Assembly (NCBI RefSeq): GCF_038051925.1
Contig: NZ_CP150634.1
Location: 3,046,300-3,110,299 of the forward strand
Source of the DNA: Methylotuvimicrobium sp. KM2
GTDB lineage: Bacteria > Pseudomonadota > Gammaproteobacteria > Methylococcales > Methylomonadaceae
DNA: 64,000 nucleotides
Direction of reading: 5' to 3'
The notes under the pieces were generated by a model. That model was not told where the DNA came from, ran no database searches, and saw only the letters and a program-made list of their open reading frames with translations. Below, piece by piece: positions 36,114-45,769 of this stretch. The first letter of the stretch is position 1. The number at the start of each line of letters is the position of its first letter. The translations under genes were made by a program, and so were the position numbers.

Positions 36114-37498
36114 ATTCTTCGATTTTATTCATCGTCGCTTTTCTCAGCGCATGCAGTATTGATATCAAAGAATTCAATCCGCCGATTTCAGTACCGGAAA
36201 CGTTTTCGATTACCGGCGGCGAATCCCTTCAAGACCGCTGGTGGCTTAACTTTAACGATCCTGCGTTGAATACTCTGATCGATACGGCGCTTCAGCAAAA
36301 CCTCGATCTCACCGCGGCATTCGAAAGGCTCAAACAAGCCGAAGCCGAAGCTCGCAAGGCAGGGTCCGAATTGATCCCCGCCGTTAATGCTACGACTAAC
36401 GCAAATCGCCTCATCGAGGATAACGCCAATACCGGCTCGCTGACTTTCGACAACTTTTCGCTGGGCTTGATCGCCAGCTACGAAGTCGACCTATGGGGCC
36501 GAATCCGCGCCGGCACTTACGCGGCCGAACAGGAAATCAAAGCCGCCGAACAAGACATCCATACCGCCGCGATTGCCTTGTCGGCCGAAATAGCGCGCGT
36601 TTGGTATCTATTGACCGAACAAAAACTACAGCTCGACTTATTGAACGAACAAATCGAAGTCAATAAGCAATACGCGGACTTAGTCGAAGTCCGCTTCAGA
36701 GGCGGCCAAGCAACCGCCGCCGATGTATTCCAACAGCGGCAATTACTTGAAGGCGTAGTCGGCGACCGCTATACAGTGCTCGCGAATATCGAGGTATTAA
36801 AAAATCAATTGGCGGTCTTGACCGGACAAGCCCCCGGAACATTGGACATTGTTGCCGGCGATCATTTTCCCGAGCTCGCAGGCCTACCCGAAACCGGCTT
36901 GACCTCGGATTTGATACAACGACGCCCGGATGTCAAGAAGGCCTATTATCGCTTGCAAGCCGCCGATCTTCGTATTGCCGCGGCCGTGGCCGACCGCTTT
37001 CCGAAACTCGGCTTATCGGCCAGCCTCGATACCTCGGCTCCGGACTTACAAGCCTTCTTCAATAATTGGATGGCAACGTTGGCCGGCAATCTGGTGCTGC
37101 CCTTGATCGACGGCGGACGCCGGGTGGCGGAAGTCCGGCGCACCGAGGCTGCAACAGAAGAAGCACTGAACCTCTATGGTCAGAGCGTCTTGCAATCGTT
37201 GCAGGAAGTCGAAAACGCATTGGCACAAGAAACGCGCCAGCACGAGCGGCTAAATAGCCTCAAAGAACAGCTCCGCTATCTGAACGAAGCCAATGACAAC
37301 ATTCGCATCCGGTCCGCCTATGGGATTTTCGATTTTTTACGGGTGCTGTCGACATTGAACAGCTTACAAGCGATGCAGCGCACACTCATTCGCGCCGAAC
37401 GCGAATTGATCGATTACAGAATTCAACTTTACCGGTCGCTTGCAGGCGGCTGGCCGCTTACCAAACCGGTTTCGAATAGGAACGATACCCATGACTAA
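36101..37498 (+). CDS. RND efflux outer-membrane lipoprotein (OprM/NodT family)
   Basis: The TolC-like channel conducts substrate from the pump across the outer membrane. The 465-residue protein has a lipobox LSAC (Cys18), two OEP repeats, the WWLNFNDPALNTLID and LTAAFERLKQAEAEARKAGSELIPAVNA hallmarks, EVDLWGRIRAGT, RPDVKKAYYRLQAADLRI, and long coiled-coil stretches. It overlaps the regulator by 13 nt, and the next gene starts inside its end. The identification is secure. Confidence 0.95.
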   Translation: MRVINSSILFIVAFLSACSIDIKEFNPPISVPETFSITGGESLQDRWWLNFNDPALNTLIDTALQQNLDLTAAFERLKQAEAEARKAGSELIPAVNATTNANRLIEDNANTGSLTFDNFSLGLIASYEVDLWGRIRAGTYAAEQEIKAAEQDIHTAAIALSAEIARVWYLLTEQKLQLDLLNEQIEVNKQYADLVEVRFRGGQATAADVFQQRQLLEGVVGDRYTVLANIEVLKNQLAVLTGQAPGTLDIVAGDHFPELAGLPETGLTSDLIQRRPDVKKAYYRLQAADLRIAAAVADRFPKLGLSASLDTSAPDLQAFFNNWMATLAGNLVLPLIDGGRRVAEVRRTEAATEEALNLYGQSVLQSLQEVENALAQETRQHERLNSLKEQLRYLNEANDNIRIRSAYGIFDFLRVLSTLNSLQAMQRTLIRAERELIDYRIQLYRSLAGGWPLTKPVSNRNDTHD

Positions 37499-38699
37499 TC
37501 CCTTCAAGAAATTCGCCACACTGCTGATTTCGCTGGCGATCATCGCATTTACCGGGGCATTGTCTTTTTATTGGCTAAGCAATAAGCCCCGCGCGGTCCG
37601 CGCCCCCGTTACGACCGTGGCGCCATTGGTCGAAATCATAACGCCGCAAGCCATCGATTATCAAACCACCGTTTTCGCGCTCGGCAATGTCATCCCGGCG
37701 CAAAACGTCAATCTTAATTCGCGTGTCGACGGCATGGTCATTTCGGTCAGCGATCAGTTCATCGAAGGCGGCTTATTGAAAAAAGACGAAGAAATCGTCC
37801 GTCTCGACCCTACCGACTACGAGTTACGCGTACGCAGAGCGCAAAGCGATCTCACCCAAGCCCGTTTCAACCTAAAAATGGAATTGGGCCAACAAGCCAT
37901 CGCACAACGCGAATATCAATTGCTAGGCCAGGAATTGGACGAACTGGCTCAAGAGCTGGTCCAACGAAAACCCCATCTGGAAGCCGCCAAGGCATCGTTA
38001 AATGCCGCCGAAGCGGCGCTGGAACAAGCCAAGCTGGATCTCGAACGCACCCGTACGATCGCACCGTTCAACGCCGTCGTCACGGCCCGCAACGCCAATG
38101 TCGGTTCCTGGGTGTCGACTTTCTCGACCGGCACTCCGCTCGTGCAGTTGGTGGCAACCGATTATTATTGGATCGACGTATCGCTGCCGCTCGACAAATT
38201 ACGTTGGATAACGATTCCCGGTTTCAACGGCGACCAGGGCTCGCAAGTCACGATCAGTTACGAAAGGGCTTGGGGGGCCGATGCATTCAGAATCGGCGCC
38301 GTGAAACGCCTGAAAGCGGAAGTCGAAGCCGAAGGCCGCATGGCTAAATTATTGGTTGAAGTGGAAGATCCGCTCAGCCTAAAGCCGGCTAACCAAAATT
38401 CACCTCGCATGATGCTAGGCACATTGGTTCGGGCGGCAATTACCGGCAAAACCCTCGTCGACGTACTTCCTGTGCCGGAAACCGCATTGCATGACGGCAA
38501 CCGGCTCTGGCTAATGAGCGAACAAGACACACTGGACATCGTCAAAATAACCCCCGCCTGGGCCGAACAAGGCGTCGTTTACTTGCATGCCTCGGAACTA
38601 CCCGGTCAGCCGCGCATCATCGTCAGCGATCTTTCCACACCGGTTCAAGGCATGCGAATTCGCACCAACGAAACCGACCGTTCTTCATCCGCTAGGTAA
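37491..38699 (+). CDS. RND efflux periplasmic adaptor (MFP)
   Basis: The membrane fusion protein links the inner-membrane pump to the channel. The start at 37491 (MTNPFKKF) overlaps the preceding stop by 8 nt and gives a 402-residue protein with an N-terminal transmembrane or signal anchor (~residues 8-30), a barrel-sandwich (NLNSRVDGMVISVSDQFIEGG), an alpha hairpin (about 100-170) and a beta-barrel (TIAPFNAVVTARNANVGSWV). It is part of the regulator-channel-adaptor-pump operon, with 6 bp to the pump gene. Confidence 0.94.
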   Translation: MTNPFKKFATLLISLAIIAFTGALSFYWLSNKPRAVRAPVTTVAPLVEIITPQAIDYQTTVFALGNVIPAQNVNLNSRVDGMVISVSDQFIEGGLLKKDEEIVRLDPTDYELRVRRAQSDLTQARFNLKMELGQQAIAQREYQLLGQELDELAQELVQRKPHLEAAKASLNAAEAALEQAKLDLERTRTIAPFNAVVTARNANVGSWVSTFSTGTPLVQLVATDYYWIDVSLPLDKLRWITIPGFNGDQGSQVTISYERAWGADAFRIGAVKRLKAEVEAEGRMAKLLVEVEDPLSLKPANQNSPRMMLGTLVRAAITGKTLVDVLPVPETALHDGNRLWLMSEQDTLDIVKITPAWAEQGVVYLHASELPGQPRIIVSDLSTPVQGMRIRTNETDRSSSAR

Positions 38700-38705
38700 A
38701 GCATC

Positions 38706-41700
38706 ATGCAGTCACAACAAGACCCAAGCCGCACCGGCCCCGTTGCATGGATGGCAGGTCATTCGGTCGCGGCCAATCTCGCAATGGTCGTGTGCATCAT
38801 CGGCGGACTACTGTTTTTAAACAATATCCGCCAAGAAGTATTCCCCGACTTTGAAATCGACAGCGTCAGTATCAGTGTCGCTTATCCCGGCGCTAGCCCG
38901 GAAGAGGTCGAACGCGGCATTGTCCTCGCGATCGAAGATGCGGTAGGCGGCTTGGACGGCATCAAACAAATCACTTCATCGGCAAAAGAAAACGCCGGCA
39001 CGGTTACCGTCGAAGCGCTACGCGGTACCGACTTGCAAAAGTTTACACAAGACATTCAAAAAGAAGTCGACCGCATTACGACTTTTCCAATCGATGCCGA
39101 AAAACCGCAAATAACCTTGATCGCCAGCAAGCGCAGAGTAATCTCAGTTGCATTATACGGAGACGCGGAAGATGCCGTTTTACACGAATTGGCCGAACAA
39201 CTCCGCGATCAACTATTGCAAGACCCGGGCATCACCCAAATCGATCTCGAAGGGGTCAAACCGCTCGAAATCGCGGTCGAAATTCCGCAAGACATGCTGA
39301 GGCGCTATCGTTTGTCGTTAGGCGACATCGCTCAACGCATCGCGTCGGCCAGCATCGACCTTCCGGCCGGCAGCGTCAAAACCGACAGCGGCGAAATTTT
39401 GATCCGCATCAAAGAACGCCGCGATTACGGGCGCCAATTCAGTCAACTGCCTATTATTACCACCCCAGACGGTAGCCAGATTAAACTCGGCGACATCGCT
39501 CGAATAACAGACGGCTTCGATGAAAGCGATTATTATGCGACTTTCAACGACAAGCCGGCCGTGATGCTGCAAGTCTATAGCGTCGGAGAACAAACGCCGA
39601 TACAAGTCTCTGAAACGGTCCGTAACCATCTCGATAAAATTGCTCCCGAACTACCCGAAGGCATCTTCACCGACGTCCGGCGCGATGCCTCGGAAGACTA
39701 CGGGCAAAGGATAGACCTCTTGTTGCGAAACAGTGCCATGGGTTTGTCGCTGGTATTTATCTTGCTGGCGTTGTTTCTTGAGCTACGTCTGGCATTTTGG
39801 GTCATGATGGGTATTCCTATTGCGTTTCTCGGGTCGTTTTTGTTCCTGCCCAGTATCGGCGTCACGCTGAACATGATTTCATTATTCGCATTTATCATCG
39901 CGATCGGCATTGTTGTCGACGATGCGATTATCATCGGCGAAAATATCTATCATTATCGACAAGAAGGCCTGTCTCCGCTGCAGGCGGCCATTCAAGGCGC
40001 CCGTGAAATGGCGATGCCGGTTACATTCAGCATCCTAACTAACATCGCAACCTTCATGCCGCTGCTGTTCATTCCCGGATTTACCGGCAAAATCTTTTTT
40101 ATGATTCCGTTGGTCGTGATCACGGTTTTCTTGCTGTCCCTCGCCGAGAGCTTATTCATTCTGCCGAATCATCTCGGACACCTAAAACCATTGAAAAGCC
40201 AAGGTATTCAGGCCAAAATCCATCATTATCAACAACGTTTCAGCGATGGCTTTCGCCGCTGGACACTGCATCGATATGGCCCATTTCTCGAAAGCGTACT
40301 CCAGCATCGATATCTGACTGTCACATTGGCATTCTCACTATTGATTGCGGCATTGGCCTATGCCGCTAGCGGACGTATGGGCATGACCTTATTTCCGAAG
40401 GTCGAATCCGATTATGCACAAGTCACTTTAACGATGCCGTTTGGAACGCCGTTCGAAAAAACCGAGGCCATCGCCCGACACCTGTCGGAAGCGGCGCGGC
40501 GCGTTGCATCAAACGTTCCGAACGGGGACCGATTATTGAAAGGGCAATTTACCGAACTCGGCACAATCGACAGGCAACAGACGCTCGGCAGCCACTTGGC
40601 TACCGTGCGCACCTATCTTGCGCCACCCGAAGTGCGCGACGATATTCTTAGTACCGAGCAATTTACCCGGCGCTGGCGCGAAGAGGCTGGAGAAATTGCC
40701 GGCATCGAAGCGATTTTATTCGAATCGGACGCCGGCGGCCCCAGTAGGGGGCCGGCGATCACGGTCGAACTTAATCACCGCGACATACAAGTCCTGGAGC
40801 GAGCAAGCAGACGCCTTGCACAAACGCTTAACGCCTACCCTATTGTCAATGACGTCGACAGCGGCTTGACCAGCGGCAAGGAACAACTGGACTTTACGCT
40901 GCTGCCCGAAGGAAGAAGCTTGGGATTGACGGCGCAAGATGTTGCGAGGCAAGTCAGAAATGCGTTTTTCGGCGCCGAAGTGCTCCGTCAGCAACGCGGC
41001 CGTAATGAGATTAAAATCATGGTCAGGCTGCCCGAAAACGAGCGCATGTCGCTAAAAAACGTCGAAAGCCTAATGCTGCGTACGCCGGCAGGAATCGAAA
41101 TTCCGCTTACCGAAGCCGTGCAAATCGAACGCGGCCGCGCCTACACCGAAATCAACCGCCGTAACGGCCGACGCAATATCCAAGTCAAATCGGGCGTCAC
41201 GCCACGCAGCCGCGCGGGAGAAATCATTAACGACCTCAAAGCCGCCGAACTGCCGCGCCTGCAAGAAGAATTCCCGGGATTGCAATATAGTTTTCAAGGG
41301 AGTCAAGCCGAAATGGCCGATAATCTCAGCAGTCTCAAAATCAGTTTTGTCTTTGCACTGCTGGCGATCTACGCGATGTTAGCGATTCCATTTCGCAGCT
41401 ACATTCTGCCGCTGATCGTCATCGTCAGCATTCCGTTCGGCATCATCGGGGCTATATTGGGGCATTTGTTGATGGGTTACGACCTGAGTATCCTTAGCAT
41501 GCTGGGTATCGTCGCCCTATCCGGCATCGTCGTCAACGATTCGCTGGTATTGATTAATTACGCGAACGAACATCGCATCGGCAGCGCCAAAACACCTTTA
41601 CAAGTCATCAAAGCCGCCGGAATTCAGCGCTTCAGGCCAATACTGTTAACCACGCTCACCACTTTTTTCGGCTTAATGCCGATGATACTGGAAACATCTA

Positions 41701-41861
41701 GACAAGCGCGAATGTTGATCCCGATGGCGATTTCAATCGGTTTCGGCATTTTGTTTGCGACCTTGATTACACTGGTACTGATTCCGTCGTTATATCTGGT
41801 TGCCGAAGACGTTAGGGTCTTGTTTCACAAATTGAAAATTGCATTTTCCGCCAAGGATTAG
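38706..41861 (+). CDS. RND efflux permease
   Basis: The inner-membrane proton-driven pump. The 1,051-residue protein has twelve predicted transmembrane helices, with the first ~25-45 and the proton-relay segment LFAFIIAIGIVVDDAIIIGENIYHY (Asp-Asp in TM4). It also has the large periplasmic loops of the AcrB/HAE class (e.g. VSISVAYPGASPEEVERGI). Substrates cannot be read from sequence. It ends the four-gene operon; the next 646 bp are repeat-rich. Confidence 0.95.
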   Translation: MQSQQDPSRTGPVAWMAGHSVAANLAMVVCIIGGLLFLNNIRQEVFPDFEIDSVSISVAYPGASPEEVERGIVLAIEDAVGGLDGIKQITSSAKENAGTVTVEALRGTDLQKFTQDIQKEVDRITTFPIDAEKPQITLIASKRRVISVALYGDAEDAVLHELAEQLRDQLLQDPGITQIDLEGVKPLEIAVEIPQDMLRRYRLSLGDIAQRIASASIDLPAGSVKTDSGEILIRIKERRDYGRQFSQLPIITTPDGSQIKLGDIARITDGFDESDYYATFNDKPAVMLQVYSVGEQTPIQVSETVRNHLDKIAPELPEGIFTDVRRDASEDYGQRIDLLLRNSAMGLSLVFILLALFLELRLAFWVMMGIPIAFLGSFLFLPSIGVTLNMISLFAFIIAIGIVVDDAIIIGENIYHYRQEGLSPLQAAIQGAREMAMPVTFSILTNIATFMPLLFIPGFTGKIFFMIPLVVITVFLLSLAESLFILPNHLGHLKPLKSQGIQAKIHHYQQRFSDGFRRWTLHRYGPFLESVLQHRYLTVTLAFSLLIAALAYAASGRMGMTLFPKVESDYAQVTLTMPFGTPFEKTEAIARHLSEAARRVASNVPNGDRLLKGQFTELGTIDRQQTLGSHLATVRTYLAPPEVRDDILSTEQFTRRWREEAGEIAGIEAILFESDAGGPSRGPAITVELNHRDIQVLERASRRLAQTLNAYPIVNDVDSGLTSGKEQLDFTLLPEGRSLGLTAQDVARQVRNAFFGAEVLRQQRGRNEIKIMVRLPENERMSLKNVESLMLRTPAGIEIPLTEAVQIERGRAYTEINRRNGRRNIQVKSGVTPRSRAGEIINDLKAAELPRLQEEFPGLQYSFQGSQAEMADNLSSLKISFVFALLAIYAMLAIPFRSYILPLIVIVSIPFGIIGAILGHLLMGYDLSILSMLGIVALSGIVVNDSLVLINYANEHRIGSAKTPLQVIKAAGIQRFRPILLTTLTTFFGLMPMILETSRQARMLIPMAISIGFGILFATLITLVLIPSLYLVAEDVRVLFHKLKIAFSAKD

Positions 41862-42017
41862 CGGACTATAAAATGACCCAAACCCTACGCATCCAAGGTA
41901 GTATTTATCGAAGGCTTTGGCAGAACGGGGCTTACAACCCATAAGCATCAAGCTACAAACGGCCAATACGCTTAACGCTCTTTGCCTAGCTTTAGCTCTC
42001 ATCGTTATACATGAAGT

Positions 42018-42180
42018 CAAAAATTACCGTTTTGCAATCTTAGCCAATGAGGCCTCGATACCATTTTTTGCTGCCCAACGTTCCCGTCTTCGAAATCGCG
42101 ACGAAGGCGTCGCTCCCACAAGGGGCCGGATACTCTGTGGGAGCGATCCCCAGATCGCGATTTCGAAGCCGAATACGTTA
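42018..42180. repeat. GTGGGAGCG-type repeat, copy 4, with leader
   Basis: ATACATGAAGTCAAAAATTA, GAGGCCTCGATACCATTT and then the GCGTCGCTCCCACAAGGGGC / CTGTGGGAGCGATCCCC module with inverted ATCGCGA. Flanking repeat remnants (42290-42330 and the right half of the CATGAAG repeat at 42418-42483) fill the rest of the gap 41862-42507. No gene is seen. Confidence 0.7.
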
Positions 42181-42507
42181 AGTAACATTAAATTGTATCG
42201 GGTCACACTTGCCAAGATGGCAAGATGGTATCTACGACTTATGTATAACAATGAGTGCTCTGCTTGGGCTAGAAGTCTTGGAAGCTCCGGCTTCCTGAAC
42301 AGGTTACCCAAGCTGGAACTTAGGTAACAGCATATTTAAGTTTTTGTGACCTTAATGCCATTTAGTGTAACTTAACATTCTCGGCCTTCCCACACCCAAC
42401 GCTAGGTAAGAAAAAGACACTGCAACCTATTGAGTTAACTTTCTATTCTTGATGATCGTCACTGGTCAAATGCTTTTTTAAGTATATAGAAAACAGCTAA
42501 TCTCGGC

Positions 42508-43299
42508 TTATGCAACTAATAACACCGGACAACCGAGCCGGTCGGCAAATATCGACGCCGCACTTTGTGAAGCCTCAGGATCGGATCTATCGGCGCGCAG
42601 CACGACGATACTGCAACCACGCTCTAAAACATATTGCATGATCGAGTCGTAACTTCGACTTGATTGAATAAAGAAATGAGAAGCGAGATTGCTACCCGCA
42701 AGCAAAGCTTTGGCTTGTTGCTCCATTTCGGCAATGCCGTTATCGGATTGCCTCTGCAAAATAATATTGAGCTCCGATTTTTGCGATATGGCAATATCGA
42801 TAGCCAATTTAAGCGCTCGTTCCGATCCTTCCGTACCATCATAAATTGCCCAAACCGGAGGACTAAACTTTTTAACGGAAATCTTTTTAATCGCCAACGA
42901 CCGATTACCGCGCGGTCTATCCAAAAGCAATAAATCCATGGTAGCGGCTGCCGCCATCGCCTCGGCCAGATAGTGACCGCGAACGACTGTCAATGATACC
43001 GTCAATTCGGATTGTTTCGCCAACTCCTCGAGCTGTTGACGAATTCGCTGGATCCGGCGGGCCGATGCCGAACCGACTCGGTCGGCATCGAACTTGAGCT
43101 CCGCACTGGTCACTCTATCCACTTCGGTCGCAAAAGGAAGACCCGCCAAATGAAACAAATTAATGTCTTCGATAAACAAAGCTGTTAGTTGTGCCCCTTG
43201 CGACCTCGCCAGGCTTGCCGCCAACTCCAACAAGGCAGAGTCTTGCAGAGCATCGACAGCAATCAACATTTTTTTTGGGGTAACGTTAAGGTCAATCAT
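42508..43299 (-). CDS. Tandem universal-stress-protein (UspA) family
   Basis: The 263-residue cytoplasmic protein has two UspA-type halves: residues ~8-145 (KMLIAVDALQDSALLELAASLA.. LTVVRGHYLAEAMAAAATMDLLLLDRP) and ~150-263 (PPVWAIYDGTEGSERALKLAIDIA). UspA proteins help survive starvation and oxidative stress. The clear G2xG9G(S/T) nucleotide loop is not obvious, so ATP binding is doubtful. The start overlaps the end of the protease gene by 8 nt, so both are co-transcribed. Confidence 0.85.
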   Translation of the reverse strand: MIDLNVTPKKMLIAVDALQDSALLELAASLARSQGAQLTALFIEDINLFHLAGLPFATEVDRVTSAELKFDADRVGSASARRIQRIRQQLEELAKQSELTVSLTVVRGHYLAEAMAAAATMDLLLLDRPRGNRSLAIKKISVKKFSPPVWAIYDGTEGSERALKLAIDIAISQKSELNIILQRQSDNGIAEMEQQAKALLAGSNLASHFFIQSSRSYDSIMQYVLERGCSIVVLRADRSDPEASQSAASIFADRLGCPVLLVA

Positions 43300-45691
43300 G
43301 GCCGTTGCTTTTCGACAAAAAGGCCTGACTGATTTCGGTAAACCGAGCTAATTGCGCATCGACCTTACCGTTCACCGTATCCTGCGGAAACACGCCGTTT
43401 TCGTCAGGATCGCCCGCTACCATTCCGGTCAATAACTCCAAGGCTTCATCGACATTTTTCACCGCATAGATATGAAACTGCCCGGATTGGGCGGCATGCA
43501 CGACATCCCAACGCAGCATCAAATGCTTGATATTCGCGGAAGGTATGATCACGCCTTGAGTCCCGGTCAGTCCTTGTTTTTTACAGATATCGAAAAAGCC
43601 TTCGATTTTTTCATTGACGCCCCCGATCGCCTGCACACGTCCTAACTGATTGACCGAACCGGTCATCGCCAAATCCTGACGTAACGGGATTTGGGTCAGC
43701 GATGAAAGAATCGCGCACAATTCGGCAAGCGAGGCGCTATCGCCGTCGACACCGCCATAGGACTGCTCGAAAACCAACGTCGCCGACATCGAAAACGGCT
43801 TGCTTCGGGCGTATCGGGAGGCGATGAAACCGGCCAAAATCAATACTCCTTTCGAGTGAATCGCGCCGCCCAATTCGGTTTCCCGTTCGATATCGACCAG
43901 TTTGCCGTTACCGAGGCGCGTCGTCGCGGTAATCCGGGAGGGCTGACCGAAACTGAATTCGCCGATCTGCAACACCGACAAACCATTGATCTGTCCCGCC
44001 ACGCTGCCTTGCGTATCGATCAACACCGTACCGCGCTGAATATGCTCGTAGAGCCTTTCCCTGATCCGGTCCAAACGATAGACCTTCTGATCGATCGCCT
44101 GCTGTACATCACTGGCATTAATGCAATCGTGTCCGTTTTGACCGGCCCAATAATCAGCCTCTATCAGTAAATCTTTGATGCTGCGCAAATGCGTCGAGAG
44201 CTTTTCGGCATCGCCGGTCATCCTAGCGCTATGCTCGATCACGCGCGCGACGGCATCCCGGCTCAAGGACTGCAATTTTTCCTGCCTTGCAATCGTTGCC
44301 AATACTTTTGCGTATTCGATCGCCGAGTCTTCTCGGCCCACCGTATCGTCGAAATCGGCCGCGACTTTAAATAAATCCTGAAACTCGGGATCGTAATAAT
44401 TCAACAAATAATAAATCAGCCGATCGCCCAACAGAATCAGCTTCAATTCGAGCGGAATCGGCTCCGGTTCAAGCGCCGATGTGCTAATTAGGCTGAGGCT
44501 TCGCTCCAGCGATTCGATGCGGATTTCGCCGGATTGCAGCGTCCGTTTCAAGCTTTCCCAGGCATAGGGCTGCATCAATAATTTACGCGCATCGAGTATC
44601 AAATAGCCGCCGTTCGCTTTATGCAATGCTCCCGGCTTGATCATCGTGAAATCGGTAACCAACGAGCCCATAAAGGCCTCATGATCGCAGCGCCCCATCA
44701 AATTGGCATAATTCGGATGATCCTCATAAACGACCGGCGCGGTTTTGTTATCGCTCAAGTCGACCATTAAATTCACTTGATAACGCTTGAAAGGATCGGA
44801 TTGTTGAGGCATTTCCATGAACGGCAGAGCCGACTCTCGGTGAGGAATGAAGTCGCGTACATGACCGATAATATCGCGCTCGATCTCGTCAAGATAATCG
44901 AGAACGGTTTGTTGATCTCCGTAGGTTTCCTTGAGTTCATGGATCGAATGGCCGACTGCAAATTCGGCCACTTCGCGGTTCAGTTCCTTGATTTTACGCT
45001 TCGTTTCCTTACGCCACGCCGGAAATTTCTTCAATAATTTTTGCAGGCGCTGTTGCAGCTCAATGATCGCATGTTGAATTCGTTGCTGCTCTTCCTTGGA
45101 GAGTTGATTGAAGCGTTCGGCATCGATCACTACATCTTTTTCATCGACCGGCGCGAAGGCATAGCCGGTCGGGGTTTCGGTTAGGATGATATGGGCGTTC
45201 GCGGCTTCTTCACGCAATCGGTTAATTTCTCGAAACTCGCGATGCCGCGACTCCTCCTCTATTTCCTCGACTCGTGAGCGGTATTCGTCGCCTTCAAACG
45301 ACGCCGGCAAGGCGATTCTCAATTCATCGATCAATTGCTCCATATCCTTTTGGAACAATTTGCCTTTTCCGGCGGGCAAGGACAAAAGCCGAGGCTTGGC
45401 CGGTTGATCGAAGTTGAACACATAACACCAATCCGAAGGAATTTTTTTATGTGCGGCTTCCTGCTCGACCAACTGCATAACGGTCGTCATTTTGCCGGTT
45501 CCCGAGGGCGCCAATGCAAAAATGTTATAGCCGGCTTTATCGACTCGAATCCCGAACCGAATCGATGCAATAGCTCGCTCCTGCCCGACGATGATTTCAA
45601 CATCCTTGAGTTCGTCGGTGGTTTGAAAGTTTAAGTCGCCGACGCTACAAGGTTTATAGAGTAATGCGGTCTCCAGAGGTACAATTTTCAT
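43292..45691 (-). CDS. LonB-type ATP-dependent protease
   Basis: The 799-residue protein belongs to the Lon-like AAA/LonB group (Lon_C domain, often annotated ATP-binding protein). It has the Walker A loop APSGTGKMT (~57-65), a long helical insert, and a C-terminal Lon protease domain with the catalytic Ser in YGGVDGDSASLAE and the Lys in INxx-like IGGVNEKIEGFFDIC. It would degrade damaged or regulatory proteins in the cytoplasm. It is the upstream gene of the UspA pair; a stress-response pair is a fair inference. The family identification is secure. Confidence 0.92.
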   Translation of the reverse strand: MKIVPLETALLYKPCSVGDLNFQTTDELKDVEIIVGQERAIASIRFGIRVDKAGYNIFALAPSGTGKMTTVMQLVEQEAAHKKIPSDWCYVFNFDQPAKPRLLSLPAGKGKLFQKDMEQLIDELRIALPASFEGDEYRSRVEEIEEESRHREFREINRLREEAANAHIILTETPTGYAFAPVDEKDVVIDAERFNQLSKEEQQRIQHAIIELQQRLQKLLKKFPAWRKETKRKIKELNREVAEFAVGHSIHELKETYGDQQTVLDYLDEIERDIIGHVRDFIPHRESALPFMEMPQQSDPFKRYQVNLMVDLSDNKTAPVVYEDHPNYANLMGRCDHEAFMGSLVTDFTMIKPGALHKANGGYLILDARKLLMQPYAWESLKRTLQSGEIRIESLERSLSLISTSALEPEPIPLELKLILLGDRLIYYLLNYYDPEFQDLFKVAADFDDTVGREDSAIEYAKVLATIARQEKLQSLSRDAVARVIEHSARMTGDAEKLSTHLRSIKDLLIEADYWAGQNGHDCINASDVQQAIDQKVYRLDRIRERLYEHIQRGTVLIDTQGSVAGQINGLSVLQIGEFSFGQPSRITATTRLGNGKLVDIERETELGGAIHSKGVLILAGFIASRYARSKPFSMSATLVFEQSYGGVDGDSASLAELCAILSSLTQIPLRQDLAMTGSVNQLGRVQAIGGVNEKIEGFFDICKKQGLTGTQGVIIPSANIKHLMLRWDVVHAAQSGQFHIYAVKNVDEALELLTGMVAGDPDENGVFPQDTVNGKVDAQLARFTEISQAFLSKSNGHD

Positions 45692-45769
45692 TTTATCCCT
45701 GCCTTTTTATATAACCAACAGCATTAGAACATAGACTTCTCGCAGCCACAATCGAGAAGTCAATGACTA